Positions 32,980 through 43,619 of a stretch of 64,000 nt of DNA are shown one piece after another. Every line of letters begins with the position of its first letter. Within the stretch, counting starts at the first letter, position 1. The position numbers and the translations under genes are program-made. Under the pieces are notes generated by a model. The model saw only the letters and a list, made by a program, of their open reading frames with translations, searched no databases and was not told the origin of the DNA. Source of the DNA: Zasmidium citrigriseum (lineage: Eukaryota; Ascomycota; Dothideomycetes; Mycosphaerellales; Mycosphaerellaceae); assembly GCA_002786025.1 (NCBI GenBank), contig NHNW01000007.1:930001-994000 (forward strand), given 5' to 3'.

Positions 32980-33775
32980 ATGACTGCAGACACGAATAGC
33001 ACCTCAAGCGCGGACAAGGGTCAACAAGACTCCGGCCGGACCTTCATCGCACGCTTCTACGGCAAAGAGCAAGCCCACGATAGCGAGGAGCGGACCCTCG
33101 ACGATATCTGCCTATTCACAGACGACCAACTCGAGTCCCACCACGACTACATTCAAGTCCTCTTTCCGGTGAGTCTCAAATGGCGCATTGCGTTTGGGCG
33201 TCTATTGACTCGACTATAGCTACCAGAACGCTCTGGAGTCATTCCCGGCGCTCCCATCGTTACCAAGGCCACCCGTGATGCCTTCCTCGAGGATGAAGAC
33301 CTCCGCAAGAGGCTCTTCGGTGCCTTCACACGCATGGCCCACTTCTATGCATTCGACGTCAGCGGAGATGAGAACGAGTATGTGGATTGCACTTGAATAG
33401 GGACCGGCCTCGCAATACTGACATACCACAGTCCGACGGTCACCCCCATGGCGGACTTCAAGAAACTGGCTCGCAACACCTGGCTCACGGGGATCGATCA
33501 CAACCATCTTCGGATCAGTCGTATCATCAGGTCTGTAAACGACACACGTGCTCACGGAGGTAGAGACTGACATCTCTTTCAGGTCTCTCCGCGTCTTGGG
33601 TCTCGAAGCCGTCGCGCAGGCTTTCTACCAGGCCGTTGCTGAGAATGCTAGGGGCGTCAGTCCCAGGAGCTTGATGTACTGGGAGCGCGCGGCCAAGCGA
33701 CCACTATGCATGCCACCTGACCAGCCAGATAACAGCAGCAAGATCATCGAATGGCTCAAGAACGAAGAAAACTGA
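32980..33775 (+). CDS. Opioid growth factor receptor (OGFr) domain protein
   Basis: Four exons (32980-33168, 33220-33377, 33432-33530, 33583-33775) with introns of 51, 54 and 52 bp encode 212 residues. The OGFr N-terminal conserved region is nearly the whole protein: RTFIARFYG, then the hallmark LESHHDYIQVLFPLPERSG across the first intron, then FTRMAHFYAFDVS, HNHLRISRIIRSLRVLGLE and SLMYWERAAKR. The biochemical role of this domain in fungi is unknown. The third intron uses a weak GTCTGT donor that is the only one preserving frame. An in-frame ATG at 32821 would add 53 residues with eight basic and one acidic residue, resembling a mitochondrial presequence; the later ATG is my conservative choice. 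Confidence 0.75.
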
Positions 33776-34630
33776 TGAGTGGAAAACCGCATCAAACGGA
33801 CGGTACAAGACGAAAGTACGACTTGAACGACGGCGAAGGGACCAGCATGCGCTCACCCATCGTCATACCACGTGGATGAAGACGGTGAGTTGTGATACAG
33901 CATTGGTATCTGGATTATTCATTGGTCACCCTCGTGGAACCAGGACAGCACAAGCCTTTACATATCTATTCATAGGCTTGAGACAAGAACAGCTGCCATC
34001 TTTCGAACCAGGTTCGCGGAACGCACGCCGAGAACCGGATCGACGCTATCTCCAAGTCCCATTGAACATGTTCTATACCTCTCAGCATCGTCTACATTGC
34101 AACATGACATCCGGTCTTTGTAGGGCTAAGATGAGAGTTATGCAGATCTCTTCCGACTCCTGTAAGCAACAACTATTGTATAGATTAAGTTACTGACCCA
34201 GGCCTTTCGGATGTCATGTCTCACTCATCCGAGTAGGCAGCTTCGCAGGGATTCTCCCGACAACACCTCTCGACGACCGGGGTATGGTACGCGCAAACCG
34301 GCAGTTCAGTCGACGTCCACCTTTAGGGCCGATGACACAAGGCTGCCAGCCGAACTGAGACTGGTCGATTCAAAGATTGTGCGGACGCGCGCGGCCGCGG
34401 ACGAACGAGGATTTGCTCTCCGCTGACAAAATCGCTGGAGAGTTGTGCAAATGCGTCTACGATCTATCCTTGCAATGGCTTCGTACGTCAATCGAGGAAA
34501 GGAACGGAGGCGGACATAGTTGGAACAATAAGTCCATTCCTTGGGTATTTCAGTGCGGACCTGCGAGAGGAGTGCTTGCTCGGCGAATTTACCACGTGCG
34601 CTCTTCAAGACTTTCGCTTTTTTGGCCAAG
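33776..34630. other. Intergenic region, promoter of the second DHA1 transporter
   Basis: The 855 bp hold the 3' flank of the OGFr-domain gene and the promoter of the transporter. Nothing else recognised. Confidence 0.55.
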
Positions 34631-36651
34631 ATGCTCAAATACTACTTTCGCGAGACATTTGCAGGCAGACTAATCAACGTCCTCTCCAGAGATCGAATCC
34701 TGAAAGCCCCGGAAACAAAGCTCCCACAGCGACTCCCACACATCCACGCTCCTGACGAGGATGTCCGTCAAGATTCCTTCCCCGTCGTGGACTCGGAGCT
34801 CAAGGCCAGCGAGAAGAGTAGTCGAATGTCCATGGAAGATGGCACCAAGCACGAAGACGTTCCCATTTCCCAGCTTGCCAATCGACTCAGTCCTCCAGCG
34901 AGCAGCGACAAATCAGTCGCAGATAGCACACCTACTCCGGAGAAGGGTATCGAAGAAGGGAAGAACGAGAACCTCATCACCTGGTACGACGATAACGATC
35001 CTGAGAATCCTCGCAACTGGCCGATGTGGTTGAAGATTTGGTCGACTGTGATGATTAGTCTTTTGACGTTTTCGATCTACGTGAGTGACAGAACAACGTG
35101 GTAGTGTAGGTGACGCTGACGATTGACAGATCGGCTCTGCAATCTACACCACCGGTCTCGAAGGCGTCAACGAGCAATTCTACGTCAGCCGCGTCGTCTC
35201 GACTCTCGGTCTTTCACTCTTCGTTCTGGGCTACGGAATCGTACATCCCTCTACCATTACCAAACCCAACCTTAACTAACCAGTCCCCAATAGGGCCCAA
35301 TGTTCCTCGCCCCCTTCTCCGAAGCACCACCCATCGGCCGCATGCCCGTCTACGTGATAACCCACCTCATCTTCCTCTTCCTAAACTTCCCCGTAATCTA
35401 CGCCAAAAACATCGGCATGCTCCTAGCCTTCCGCTTCATAACCGGCTTCATCGGCTCGCCCGTCCTCGCCACAGGCGCCGCCTCCCTCGCCGACCTCTTC
35501 ACCCCCAAAAAACTCCCCTACGCCGTAGCAATCTGGGGCAACTTCGGGATCTGCGGCCCTGTCCTTGGACCGCTGGTCTCGGGCTTCGCAGTCATGGCCA
35601 AAGGGTGGAAGTGGAGTATTTGGATCTTGATATGGCTCAACGGTCTATGTGCTGTCTTCATGATCTTCGCCATGCCGGAGACGAGCGCGGATAATATTCT
35701 TTATCGGAGGGCGAGGAGGGTGAGGAAGATCACGGGGGATGAGAGGTTTAAGTCAGCTGGGGAGATTGAAATGGAGAACTTTAGTGTGAAAGAGGTGGTT
35801 ATGACTTTGCTGGTGAGGCCTTTTTGGTTATGTTTTGTTAGTGAGCCGATTCTTTTGGTGCAGAATGCGTATCTTGGGTTGGGTGAGTTCAAAACATCGA
35901 ACCCTCTGTGGGATGTGGCTAACGTTGCTAGTCTATGCCCTCCTCTACTGCTGGTTCGACGCCTTCCCCATCGTCTTCATGGAGATGCATGGCTTCAATC
36001 TAGGCAAGTACCCTCCCCTCCCTCCCCAAATCCCACTCCTCTCTACTGACATCTGATGACCAGGACAAATGGGCCTCGCCTACATCGGCATCCTCGTCGG
36101 CGCTTTCGTCTACCTCCCACCCTACTTCTGGTGGCTGCGCAAAATCATCGAACCACAGTCCAACCCCGACGGCTCGATCGAGCCGGAGAAGAGACTTCCA
36201 GCAGCCATCGCTGGCTCTTTATGCATTCCGATATGTCTATTCTGGTTCGGCTGGTCCGCCCGCCCCTCCATCCACTGGATCATGCCCATAATCGGCTCAA
36301 GCTGGTTCATCATCGGCGGCGCCCCTCTCTTCGGTGCTTTGATAAACTACCAAGCGGAATCATATCCCAAATACGTCGGTTCTGTGCTTGCGGGGAATGA
36401 TCTTATACGGAGTTCTTTTGGGGCGGCATTTCCGCTTTTCGCTACGCAGGTACGTAAACATCCCACGTGCAGCAGAGGGTGTTCGTGGCTGACGATGTTG
36501 TTTGGGGTAGATGTATCACGCCATGGGCGTCGACTGGGGCTGTTCGATGCTGGGGTTTATAAGTATTGCGTTTATTCCTATGCCGATTGCGCTGCTATAT
36601 TATGGGAAGAGGTTGAGGATGTCGAGTCAGAATGCGAGGCATGATATCTAA
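34631..36651 (+). CDS. MFS transporter, DHA1 drug:H+ antiporter type
   Basis: Six exons: 34631-35080, 35130-35240, 35294-35882, 35932-36003, 36064-36449 and 36511-36651, giving 582 residues. The cytosolic N-terminus begins MLKYYFRETFAGRLINVLSR, common in this family, and leads to the DPENPRNWPMWLK signature before TM1. Further marks are GPMFLAPFSEAPPIGRMPVY (TM2-3 loop), GSPVLATGAASLADLF, ICGPVLGPLVSGF (the antiporter motif C region of TM5), and MPETSADNIL at the end of TM6. The fourth intron (36004-36063) is of the GC-AG type. Members export drugs, polyamines or metabolites; substrate not predictable. The coding strand changes from C-rich to G-rich around 35600-35700. The upstream in-frame start at 34541 is TTG and was not used. 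Confidence 0.9.
36004..36063 (+). other. GC-AG intron in DHA1 transporter
   Basis: The exon ends CTAG and the intron begins GCAAGT, the usual form of rare GC donors, with a CTGAC branch region and a CCAG acceptor. Joining at GC restores NLGQMGLAYIG in frame. The only nearby GT (GTACCC, 36008) would shift the frame. Confidence 0.85.
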
Positions 36652-37308
36652 CACAACGCTGTCGCGGCTGGTTCGCGGAACCTCACAGAGGCGAACGATT
36701 ACCTCCCACACGACATAGAGAAATAGTGAGGATGGCAGACGAGAATGACCTGATGAGAGCATAATGAAGGCCTTTGGTGACGGCGCGAAGTAGCGTCATG
36801 CTAGCGCGGCTTGGCGTTCACATGCCTGCGCTCATGTGAAAATGCCATTCGAGCGAATGCTTGTTCTCGCCAGTACGCTAAGCCTACATGGTGATCGTGG
36901 TCAGACCCAATTATTGTCTCGCGAAACCTTAAACATGGTCTCACACCAAGTTAGAACTCAGTGACAGTCAACGTATTGAAACGAAGCGATTTGTGAATCC
37001 TCACAGACTTCTCATTCCTGATCAATGGGTATAACTGTCTCACACATCCCCTCCACTCCTGCACACCAAAACAGACCAAATCACCAACGCCATCGCTATG
37101 ACCTTCCTATGCCATACAGAGTCCTCCATTTTCACAAAGCAAAATCCCGCCCATATCCCAGCACTTGGGAACAAGGCCTCTTTTTTCAACGCCAAAAAAA
37201 TGCCCAGCCGTAGTAGCACCTACTCTTTCATTGTATGTCTCTTTCGACTCTCCCATGTTTTTGGTTTTCGCTAGAACGCAGCAGACAAAGCAAAAGTTGT
37301 ACATCTTT
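36652..37308. other. Convergent 3' intergenic region
   Basis: The 657 bp lie between the transporter and mannosyltransferase stop codons. Nothing recognised. Confidence 0.55.
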
Positions 37309-39036
37309 TCATGCAAAGATGGGTGGCAGGAATTTGCCCCATTTCTTCTGTCCCGCCGTTGGGTGTTCGTTGATGATGAGGAGTTTGCGCATGCCACAGA
37401 AGCCGCCGGGGAGGGCGGTGCGGTTGACTTCTTCGTAGTGGCCCTGGAGCTCGCTTTCGGTGGTGAAAGTTCCGGTTTGGAGGGCCATGACGCTGTCCTC
37501 GTCCCAGTACCAGACTCTGTCAACGACTTCCTCGCCAGGGTCTTGGTACTGTCGTGGATTGAAAGACGGGCGTTCGGCGATCCAGTTGACGATCGAGTGG
37601 ATAGGGGTGTAGAGCCTTTCGAATCGCTTCGTAAACGACAGCCAGGGCAGTGTATACTCATCGTACGCCACGCGGATGTAGGGATTCATGTAGATTCCAG
37701 TCTCGTTCGGCGCCAGAGAAGCGGAGTCCATCGCAGAGAGATCAGCGTGGATGAGGCAGCACTCGGAAGAGTCCCAGTAGGTATCGGTCTCGGCTCGGAA
37801 ACGCAGCTGCGCAGAATCGTATAAGTTGGCGTCCACGTCGTCAGCGCCCTCAGCTCGCGCTCGGCCCATATCAGTGTGATAGGCGTCGTTCTTAGCCGCT
37901 GCGGGCAGACCATAATCGCCTACCGCCTCCTTCTCCAACCGTTCACGCTGGAACCACTTCGCCTCAAACGCCACCATACCACCCCAGCAACTCTTCACTC
38001 TCACTGCATCTTTCTGTTCCAAAACGTCTCTCCTACTTTCTGCCTGCCCACCTCCAGTAAACCAGGGATAGAAGGGAACTCCCATATCATAGCCCTCCAA
38101 ATCCCGGGTCGCAAAGGTGTCGTAGAATTTGAAGGGGTTGATGAAATCGACTGCACATGCAGCTCGGTATTGCGTCTTTCCAGTAGATTCATCAACATTG
38201 GTGGAGAAGAGCAGATTCGCCGCATCGACAGGGTCAAAGATGACATCGTTCAGGTATAACAACTTGTCGAAGGTCGTGTTGTGGGCGGAAGAAGCAGCGT
38301 CTTCAAGAGGACGCAATGCACGATTTCGCACATCGGCAAGGAAGGTGATTCGCTTAACATAGTGCGAGCCATCAGGCGCGGCAACGTGGGGGAACTTCTG
38401 CAGGTCCAGCTTCTCGGTGACGATCGCAGATTCGCACGTAACATTCTTGGCGAACTCGTCGAGGGCGGCCTGCGCCATCTCGTCTGGATCGTTCTCGTAA
38501 ATGCTCAGAAAGACATTCTCCGGGCCCAAAATCTCGACCAGATGCAGCACCGACTGGCCCCACTGCCCTGACAGAAGTTCACCTTCATGATCGTACAAGC
38601 TCGCTGCAATGAAGACTTTCTCGTTGTTCACGTTGGCCGTCTGCCCTAGCTCTTGGACTCGGTCTCGAAGTTCAAGGTATCGTTGGGGAGGGTAGGAATA
38701 CGAAGGGAAGAAGACGCCGCAGATGATGATTGCTGAAAAGATGAGGTAGGGTGCCAGCATAAGCAGCTGGGCGACCCGGCAGAATAACGATCGTCGCCGT
38801 CGCGGAGTGTGGAATGTAAAGAGGTGCGAGCCAGAGCCATCTCGTCGGCGAACAATTCTTCGCTTTGTCCACCAACGTGGCTGCACGGCTGTGGGGAGTT
38901 GTGTGACTGCGGGATCGTCGTCTAGGTCGTCGAGCTCGTAGGCGAGGATCTCCTCCTCATCGTCATATTCGGCGCTGCTAGCGGACGAGGTGCGGTGCAG
39001 CAGCGCCTCTTCTTCGACTCGCGGCTTGGGGTCCAT
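37309..39036 (-). CDS. CAP59-type alpha-1,3-mannosyltransferase (GT69)
   Basis: A single-exon 575-residue type II membrane glycosyltransferase. A short cytosolic N-terminus rich in acidic residues is followed by basic clusters (KRRIVRRR, RRRR) and one membrane anchor at about residues 88-110. The lumenal catalytic part carries family marks: VFIAASLYDHEGELL, GPENVFLSIYEND, ITFLADVRNRALRPL, LYLNDVIFDPVDAANLL, AACAVDFINPFKFYDTFATR, and SCWGGMVAF. The family was defined by Cryptococcus CMT1/CAP59, which act on GDP-mannose-dependent glycan synthesis. In ascomycetes the acceptor is poorly known, presumably cell-wall or secretory glycans. ATG 39036 is chosen: the frame continues upstream without ATG and with low-quality sequence. 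Confidence 0.87.
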   Translation of the reverse strand: MDPKPRVEEEALLHRTSSASSAEYDDEEEILAYELDDLDDDPAVTQLPTAVQPRWWTKRRIVRRRDGSGSHLFTFHTPRRRRSLFCRVAQLLMLAPYLIFSAIIICGVFFPSYSYPPQRYLELRDRVQELGQTANVNNEKVFIAASLYDHEGELLSGQWGQSVLHLVEILGPENVFLSIYENDPDEMAQAALDEFAKNVTCESAIVTEKLDLQKFPHVAAPDGSHYVKRITFLADVRNRALRPLEDAASSAHNTTFDKLLYLNDVIFDPVDAANLLFSTNVDESTGKTQYRAACAVDFINPFKFYDTFATRDLEGYDMGVPFYPWFTGGGQAESRRDVLEQKDAVRVKSCWGGMVAFEAKWFQRERLEKEAVGDYGLPAAAKNDAYHTDMGRARAEGADDVDANLYDSAQLRFRAETDTYWDSSECCLIHADLSAMDSASLAPNETGIYMNPYIRVAYDEYTLPWLSFTKRFERLYTPIHSIVNWIAERPSFNPRQYQDPGEEVVDRVWYWDEDSVMALQTGTFTTESELQGHYEEVNRTALPGGFCGMRKLLIINEHPTAGQKKWGKFLPPIFA

Positions 39037-40524
39037 GCTGGCGAGCAGGTGCGCTCGACCGGAGAGACACGTGAGTCGTCGCCAGGGTGTGTGTAGTGCT
39101 CGTGATCGCAGGTGTGTATGTAGGCAAAAGGAGGGATTCGCAGTTCGGTAGTCGTGTGGTGGTCGGTCACAAGAGCATGGCCCGTAGGTGTGTATAGAAG
39201 CTAGAAGCGTGGGTGAGAGAGCGACAAAGAAGGGCAAATAATCGCAGCAAAAGCAAAAGTCGGCTGGCGTGCTGCGATCAGGAATAGGCCATGATGCACA
39301 ACGCGTATGCTGGTGCAGCGTCGGTGGCCCAAAGGAGCAGCGCACAGCTGTGAGGTGAGGCAGTGCAGAGGGCAGGTGTGTCAGGACTGGTGGAAGTACA
39401 CAGCCAGCAGCCCGCCGCAGCCCATTTTCCACTCCCGCCGAATTATTGCGGTTACAAGCTCTGGATCGACTAAGCCAATCTCAACCCACCCCATCCCCCA
39501 AAATGCCAAAATGCCGGCCGGCGAATCGCTCCAACGGCCATGCTAAGCCTACAAAGTGCCCTCTTGCGCCCGCCGCCTCGTTGCCACTGCGAAGACCGCA
39601 ACTCGCGACCAAACATTACCACAGGTTGTTCCCCGTACAGAGCCCAATCAGCCCACACGCCCCAGACACGCTCCGCAACAGAACTTCCAGCAACAAGAGA
39701 GAGGCACGTCCGCCGGCATCGAATTGCTTGTCCGCGTTAGGTTGGCGCTGGCGGCAGGTCAAGCTTTCGCAGATCCACTCTCCAAATGCACCCTTAAACG
39801 CCCCCAAGGCGGGTCTCGAAGCACGCGAAGGAGGCGCTTCAGCACGCATTCATCTCTTTTGCATCACCAAAACCACCCCTTCCAGGCGGCAGAATTGAAT
39901 TTGATGCTGCCTCAGGCAGGGATCGCGATGTTCGGCGTGACCGTTGCTCCTCCAACTGCCCGACCACTGCTACAAATCCTCCACGTGCGACGAGCCAGAC
40001 AGTCAAAACTCTCACCTAGGGTTCGTGGTGCGTAGAGCATCCGCTCTGTACGATATACGCGCCGCAAGAATTACTCCAATGGGGGCTTTTCGAAAGAGGT
40101 TGCCTAGGCCAAGAGTAAGGCAAAATGCCGTATGCCGTGGTACAACCGTCAAACCGGTCAAGACTCGACAGGGCCACGTATTTGATTCTGCAGGCCAAGC
40201 AGACAATGCTGTGTAATAGGTCATTTTTCAGCCTGATATGTTGCTGTGCCTTTCGGGTTCTTGGAAGAGATCGCGAGACGGTGTATTCGGTGTTTTGCGC
40301 TACGGCCGCAGGCGGCCATACAGTACATAGGAGTATGGCTCCTATTCGATTACTGATTTTGCTACAGTTTGCTCAATGCAGATGCTACCATCTACTAAAG
40401 CTATCGGGTTCGGGCCTTTCCCGACAATGCTCAATGCGAACAAAAAGTCTGGCGATGTCTGGGGCTGACGACATTCAAACGAATACGACTGACCCTAACG
40501 GCCACCCCAAAGCCATTCAATCCT
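39037..40524. other. Intergenic region, nothing recognised
   Basis: The 1.5 kb contain the mannosyltransferase promoter and the 3' flank of the NFKBIL1-like gene. Several overlapping open frames in 39446-40216 have no domain. Confidence 0.5.
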
Positions 40525-41712
40525 TCAGCCTCCCTTCTTTTCCTCTTCGTGGAGGGCATCAACCACTTGGAAGACACCAGTCACGATCTTCATCGTGCCC
40601 TCATCGACATCACCCACAAAGCGCTGCTGAATCTTGTCCGGATGCCATTTGAAGCGCTCGGCTTTCAGCACCTGCAGCCTGGATTTACCGTCGCGCTCGA
40701 TGGGGATGTGCCGCATAAAGTCCTCGATGTTGGGTCTCGTGACTGGCTTGTGCTGCAGGACAGGCCACGGTATTCGCTTTGAGGGCGCTTCTCGTTTCTC
40801 GTCCTTTGAGCCAGATTTTGCCTCGTCCAGCAGCTCGAGTTTCAAGCGATCCCAAGCAATGTTGTACTTGGCCCACGCTGCTGGATACTCGTCGGGCTCG
40901 GGCTGAGAGCGCTTCGACCGACTCTTGTTTCTGTCGTCGAAATCGAAGACGTACTCATAGTCGTCTTCGCCCACGCCAGCAAACCTCCTCGCGCCATCTC
41001 TCTGTGCCCTTTCCCATGCCGCCCGCTCTTTCCGCCGAATGAACTCCTCTCGCTGCTTTCTCCTCTCTTCTTCTTCCTCCTTACGCTGTCTTGCAGTTCG
41101 CTCACGTTCCAGCACGATTTCTGGATGCTTCTTCTCCCACATCTTCGTCTGGACATATGCCGCATACTCATCATCGTTCATTTGTTCCAGCCCGCCTCTT
41201 GCGGTCTGCACTGTGGGTCGCTCGTAGATGTGAATTGGCTGGGAGTACACGCTCTCCCAGTAGGCTGCTCCCTCGTCGTCCGCAAGAGCATCGAAGAGCG
41301 AGTCACGAAACGCTGCATTGGGGTCCGCATTGCCTTCGGCGTCTGGGTTCGTAGGTTCTCGTGGAAACGGATGTGCAGCTTCTTCCGCTTCCTCTGAATC
41401 TGGATTTGGACGATGCTCTTTCTTCCGCCTATGACGATGACCATCCTCTTCTCGCGACCTGTGTTTCCGCTTCTTAGAATCCGACGCGTGTGATTTGAAT
41501 CGAAACCTCATGGAGGAGCGGCCGCTTTCCTCATAACCGTTTACATCGTCGTCGCGCCTCCTGCGATTTCGCCTCGATTTACTCGTATCGTCATCGGCAT
41601 TGTGGCGGTCAATCTCGTCTTGAAGACTGGCGAGGATCGCATCGTGGTCGATTGTCGGGGCATTGCTCAACCCAGCCTTCACTTCCCTCTTGCTCTCCTC
41701 AATAGACGGCAT
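40525..41712 (-). CDS. NF-kappa-B inhibitor-like protein 1 (NFKBIL1)-like, charged nuclear protein
   Basis: A 395-residue single-exon protein. The N-terminal 150 residues are disordered, with Arg/Lys/Asp/Ser clusters (RRNRRRR, KKRKHRS, HRHRRKKEH) that look like nuclear localisation or splicing-type low-complexity sequence. A long charged helix (ERERTARQRKEEEEERRKQR) follows. The C-terminal third carries the conserved segment seen in NFKBIL1/IkBL-like proteins and in fungal homologues, including RIPWPV, FMRHIPIERDG and FKWHPDKIQQRF, a J-domain-like WHPDK motif without an HPD tripeptide at the usual place. Human NFKBIL1 has been linked to mRNA processing. The function here is inferred weakly. 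ATG 41712 is the first in-frame ATG; the longer frame to 41967 starts at GTG. Confidence 0.75.
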   Translation of the reverse strand: MPSIEESKREVKAGLSNAPTIDHDAILASLQDEIDRHNADDDTSKSRRNRRRRDDDVNGYEESGRSSMRFRFKSHASDSKKRKHRSREEDGHRHRRKKEHRPNPDSEEAEEAAHPFPREPTNPDAEGNADPNAAFRDSLFDALADDEGAAYWESVYSQPIHIYERPTVQTARGGLEQMNDDEYAAYVQTKMWEKKHPEIVLERERTARQRKEEEEERRKQREEFIRRKERAAWERAQRDGARRFAGVGEDDYEYVFDFDDRNKSRSKRSQPEPDEYPAAWAKYNIAWDRLKLELLDEAKSGSKDEKREAPSKRIPWPVLQHKPVTRPNIEDFMRHIPIERDGKSRLQVLKAERFKWHPDKIQQRFVGDVDEGTMKIVTGVFQVVDALHEEEKKGG

Positions 41713-42099
41713 TTCTGCAGTCCAAGATTCTTGCCTCGAAGTTTGAGCATGTCGTTCGTCCGTCGCAGTCAGTGAAGCAAGATGTTGAAGAACAGAAGAT
41801 AGTCTAAAAATCACCGACCCTCGCGCTAGCCATGACGCACGCGCACATGCTCGCCAACGGCCCGGCCCCACATTCCACCTCGGCCGAACCCTGTTCGCCG
41901 GACAGGGAAGTGCAAAGTCGCGTGGCAGGCGCGGGAGAGCTCGCAGCTTGATATTGTTTGCCCTCACAACTTCACAGACAATGAACCGCGATTGAATGCG
42001 TCTGCACCATCGCCTATATGAACGTCTCGTCTGCTCCTGACAGACGTTCAGACAGAACGTTTGCGCAATAACACTACGACCTTCGAGATCTTGTTCATC
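41713..42099. promoter_or_regulatory. Divergent promoter region NFKBIL1-like / STE14
   Basis: The 387 bp lie between two divergent start codons and therefore hold both promoters. No specific motif is claimed. Confidence 0.55.
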
Positions 42100-43070
42100 A
42101 TGGCCCGCCTCTCAGCAACCAGCTCCTCCGTCGACACCAACGGGCACATCAAAGAGCCCACAACCGTCCCTCTCTCGCCAGAAGAGAAGACATCCCCCAC
42201 CGCCGACGCCATCAAAGTCCCTCTGCCAAACACCCCCAAGACCCCAATCACGACCGACTCCGACGACGAAGACACCAACCCCAGCAGCGACACCTACCCA
42301 ACGCCCCACGACCCAACCCTCGCCCGCCACGGCAACCGCTCCCTCTCCAGCATCTCCCTACAAGCCTTCTTCCTCGGCAGCATGTTCGCCCTAGGCGCCT
42401 TCTCAACCTACCTCTTCGCCCTGCAAAACGACTACGTCTGGCGCCTCCCCGCCTTCGTAACCTGCCTCAGCGTATTCCACTTCATGGAATTCTGGACAAC
42501 GGCAGCCTACAACACGCCCGCATGTCGCGCTTCCTCCTTCCTCCTCTTCAACAACGGCCGCGCCTACACATTGGCGAACTTATTCGCCGCGATCGAGATC
42601 TGCGTCTCGTGGTACTTCCCCCGCTACATGTTCACGGGCGTGAACATTTTCACGATTTTGCTTGGTGCGGGGTTGGTGGTTATGGGACAGACGGTGAGGA
42701 GTGTGGCTATGATACAGGCGGCGACGAATTTCAATCATATTGTCCAGTCGGAGAGGAAAGGTGGACATGTGTTGGTTAAGGACGGGTTGTATGCGTACTT
42801 TCGACATCCGAGTTATTTTGGCTTCTTTTGGTGGTCGATTGGGACGCAGTTGCTTGTGGGGAATAAGGTCTGTTTGGTGTGTTTTGTGTTTGTGTTGTAT
42901 AGGTTTTTTTCGAGGAGGATTGCTAGTAAGTCTTACCGAACCCCCTTGTTGACGTTTGAGGATGCTGACGTGAAGTTATAGTTGAGGAAGAACATCTCAT
43001 CGAGTTCTTTGGAGATGATTACAGGGAGTACAAGAAGCGTACTGGCACCAAGATACCCCTGATCCCTTAG
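42100..43070 (+). CDS. STE14: Protein-S-isoprenylcysteine O-methyltransferase
   Basis: Exons 42100-42925 and 42982-43070, split by a 56 bp intron (GTAAGT donor, CTGAC branch, ATAG acceptor), encode 304 residues. The enzyme carboxyl-methylates farnesylated or geranylgeranylated cysteines at the ends of CaaX proteins such as a-type pheromone, Ras and G-protein gamma, in the endoplasmic reticulum membrane. The C-terminal catalytic motif is intact: GLYAYFRHPSYFGFFWWSIG, then TQLLVGN, then across the intron RIAIEEEHLIEFFGDDYREY. Several membrane segments precede it, and a polar, Thr/Pro-rich N-terminus of about 75 residues is longer than in yeast. The upstream TTG at 42061 was not used. It is convergent with the Ste5-like gene. 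Confidence 0.93.
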
Positions 43071-43619
43071 ATACAGATAGACCTCATAAAGACCATCAAT
43101 CATGTTGATTGAAAGAAGCATACAACCATCCATTCGCAATGTGGTATCTGACTAACTCAAAGCAATCCCTTTCAAAAATCAACCCCATCATCATATCAAC
43201 ATCGAGGCTCACACCTGCGGCCTTTTCCAGCTCCGTCCTGTTAAGCCCAACCGTCCAACTCCTCGCCATAGGCAGAATGCCCGATCATCATCCATCCCTT
43301 TTTCGACACAGGAGAAAAGTGTCACAAGTGTCTTTCCATGGTCCTCCCATGGAAACGGTCCATCCGTCCGTAATAATAATACACATCGACCATCGATGTA
43401 TCGCGCAGTATTCAGAATCGAAGAAGAGGCAACAATGTAATTGCCGTACACAGAATATGTACAAGATTCAAGAAGATCACATGTCGTGTATGTTGGTTCT
43501 TGTTGTTTCGTCAGGTCATAAGTGTCGTTTCAAAAAGTGTGGTATCCCGGAAGCAGGCAGTCAAGTAAAGTAACTTGAGGGGTATCCAGTCTATCAAGAA
43601 AGTGTTGAAGTTGAATTGT
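43071..43619. other. Convergent 3' intergenic region STE14 / Ste5-like
   Basis: The 549 bp lie between two stop codons. A short plus-strand frame (43109-43573) has no domain. Nothing recognised. Confidence 0.55.
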
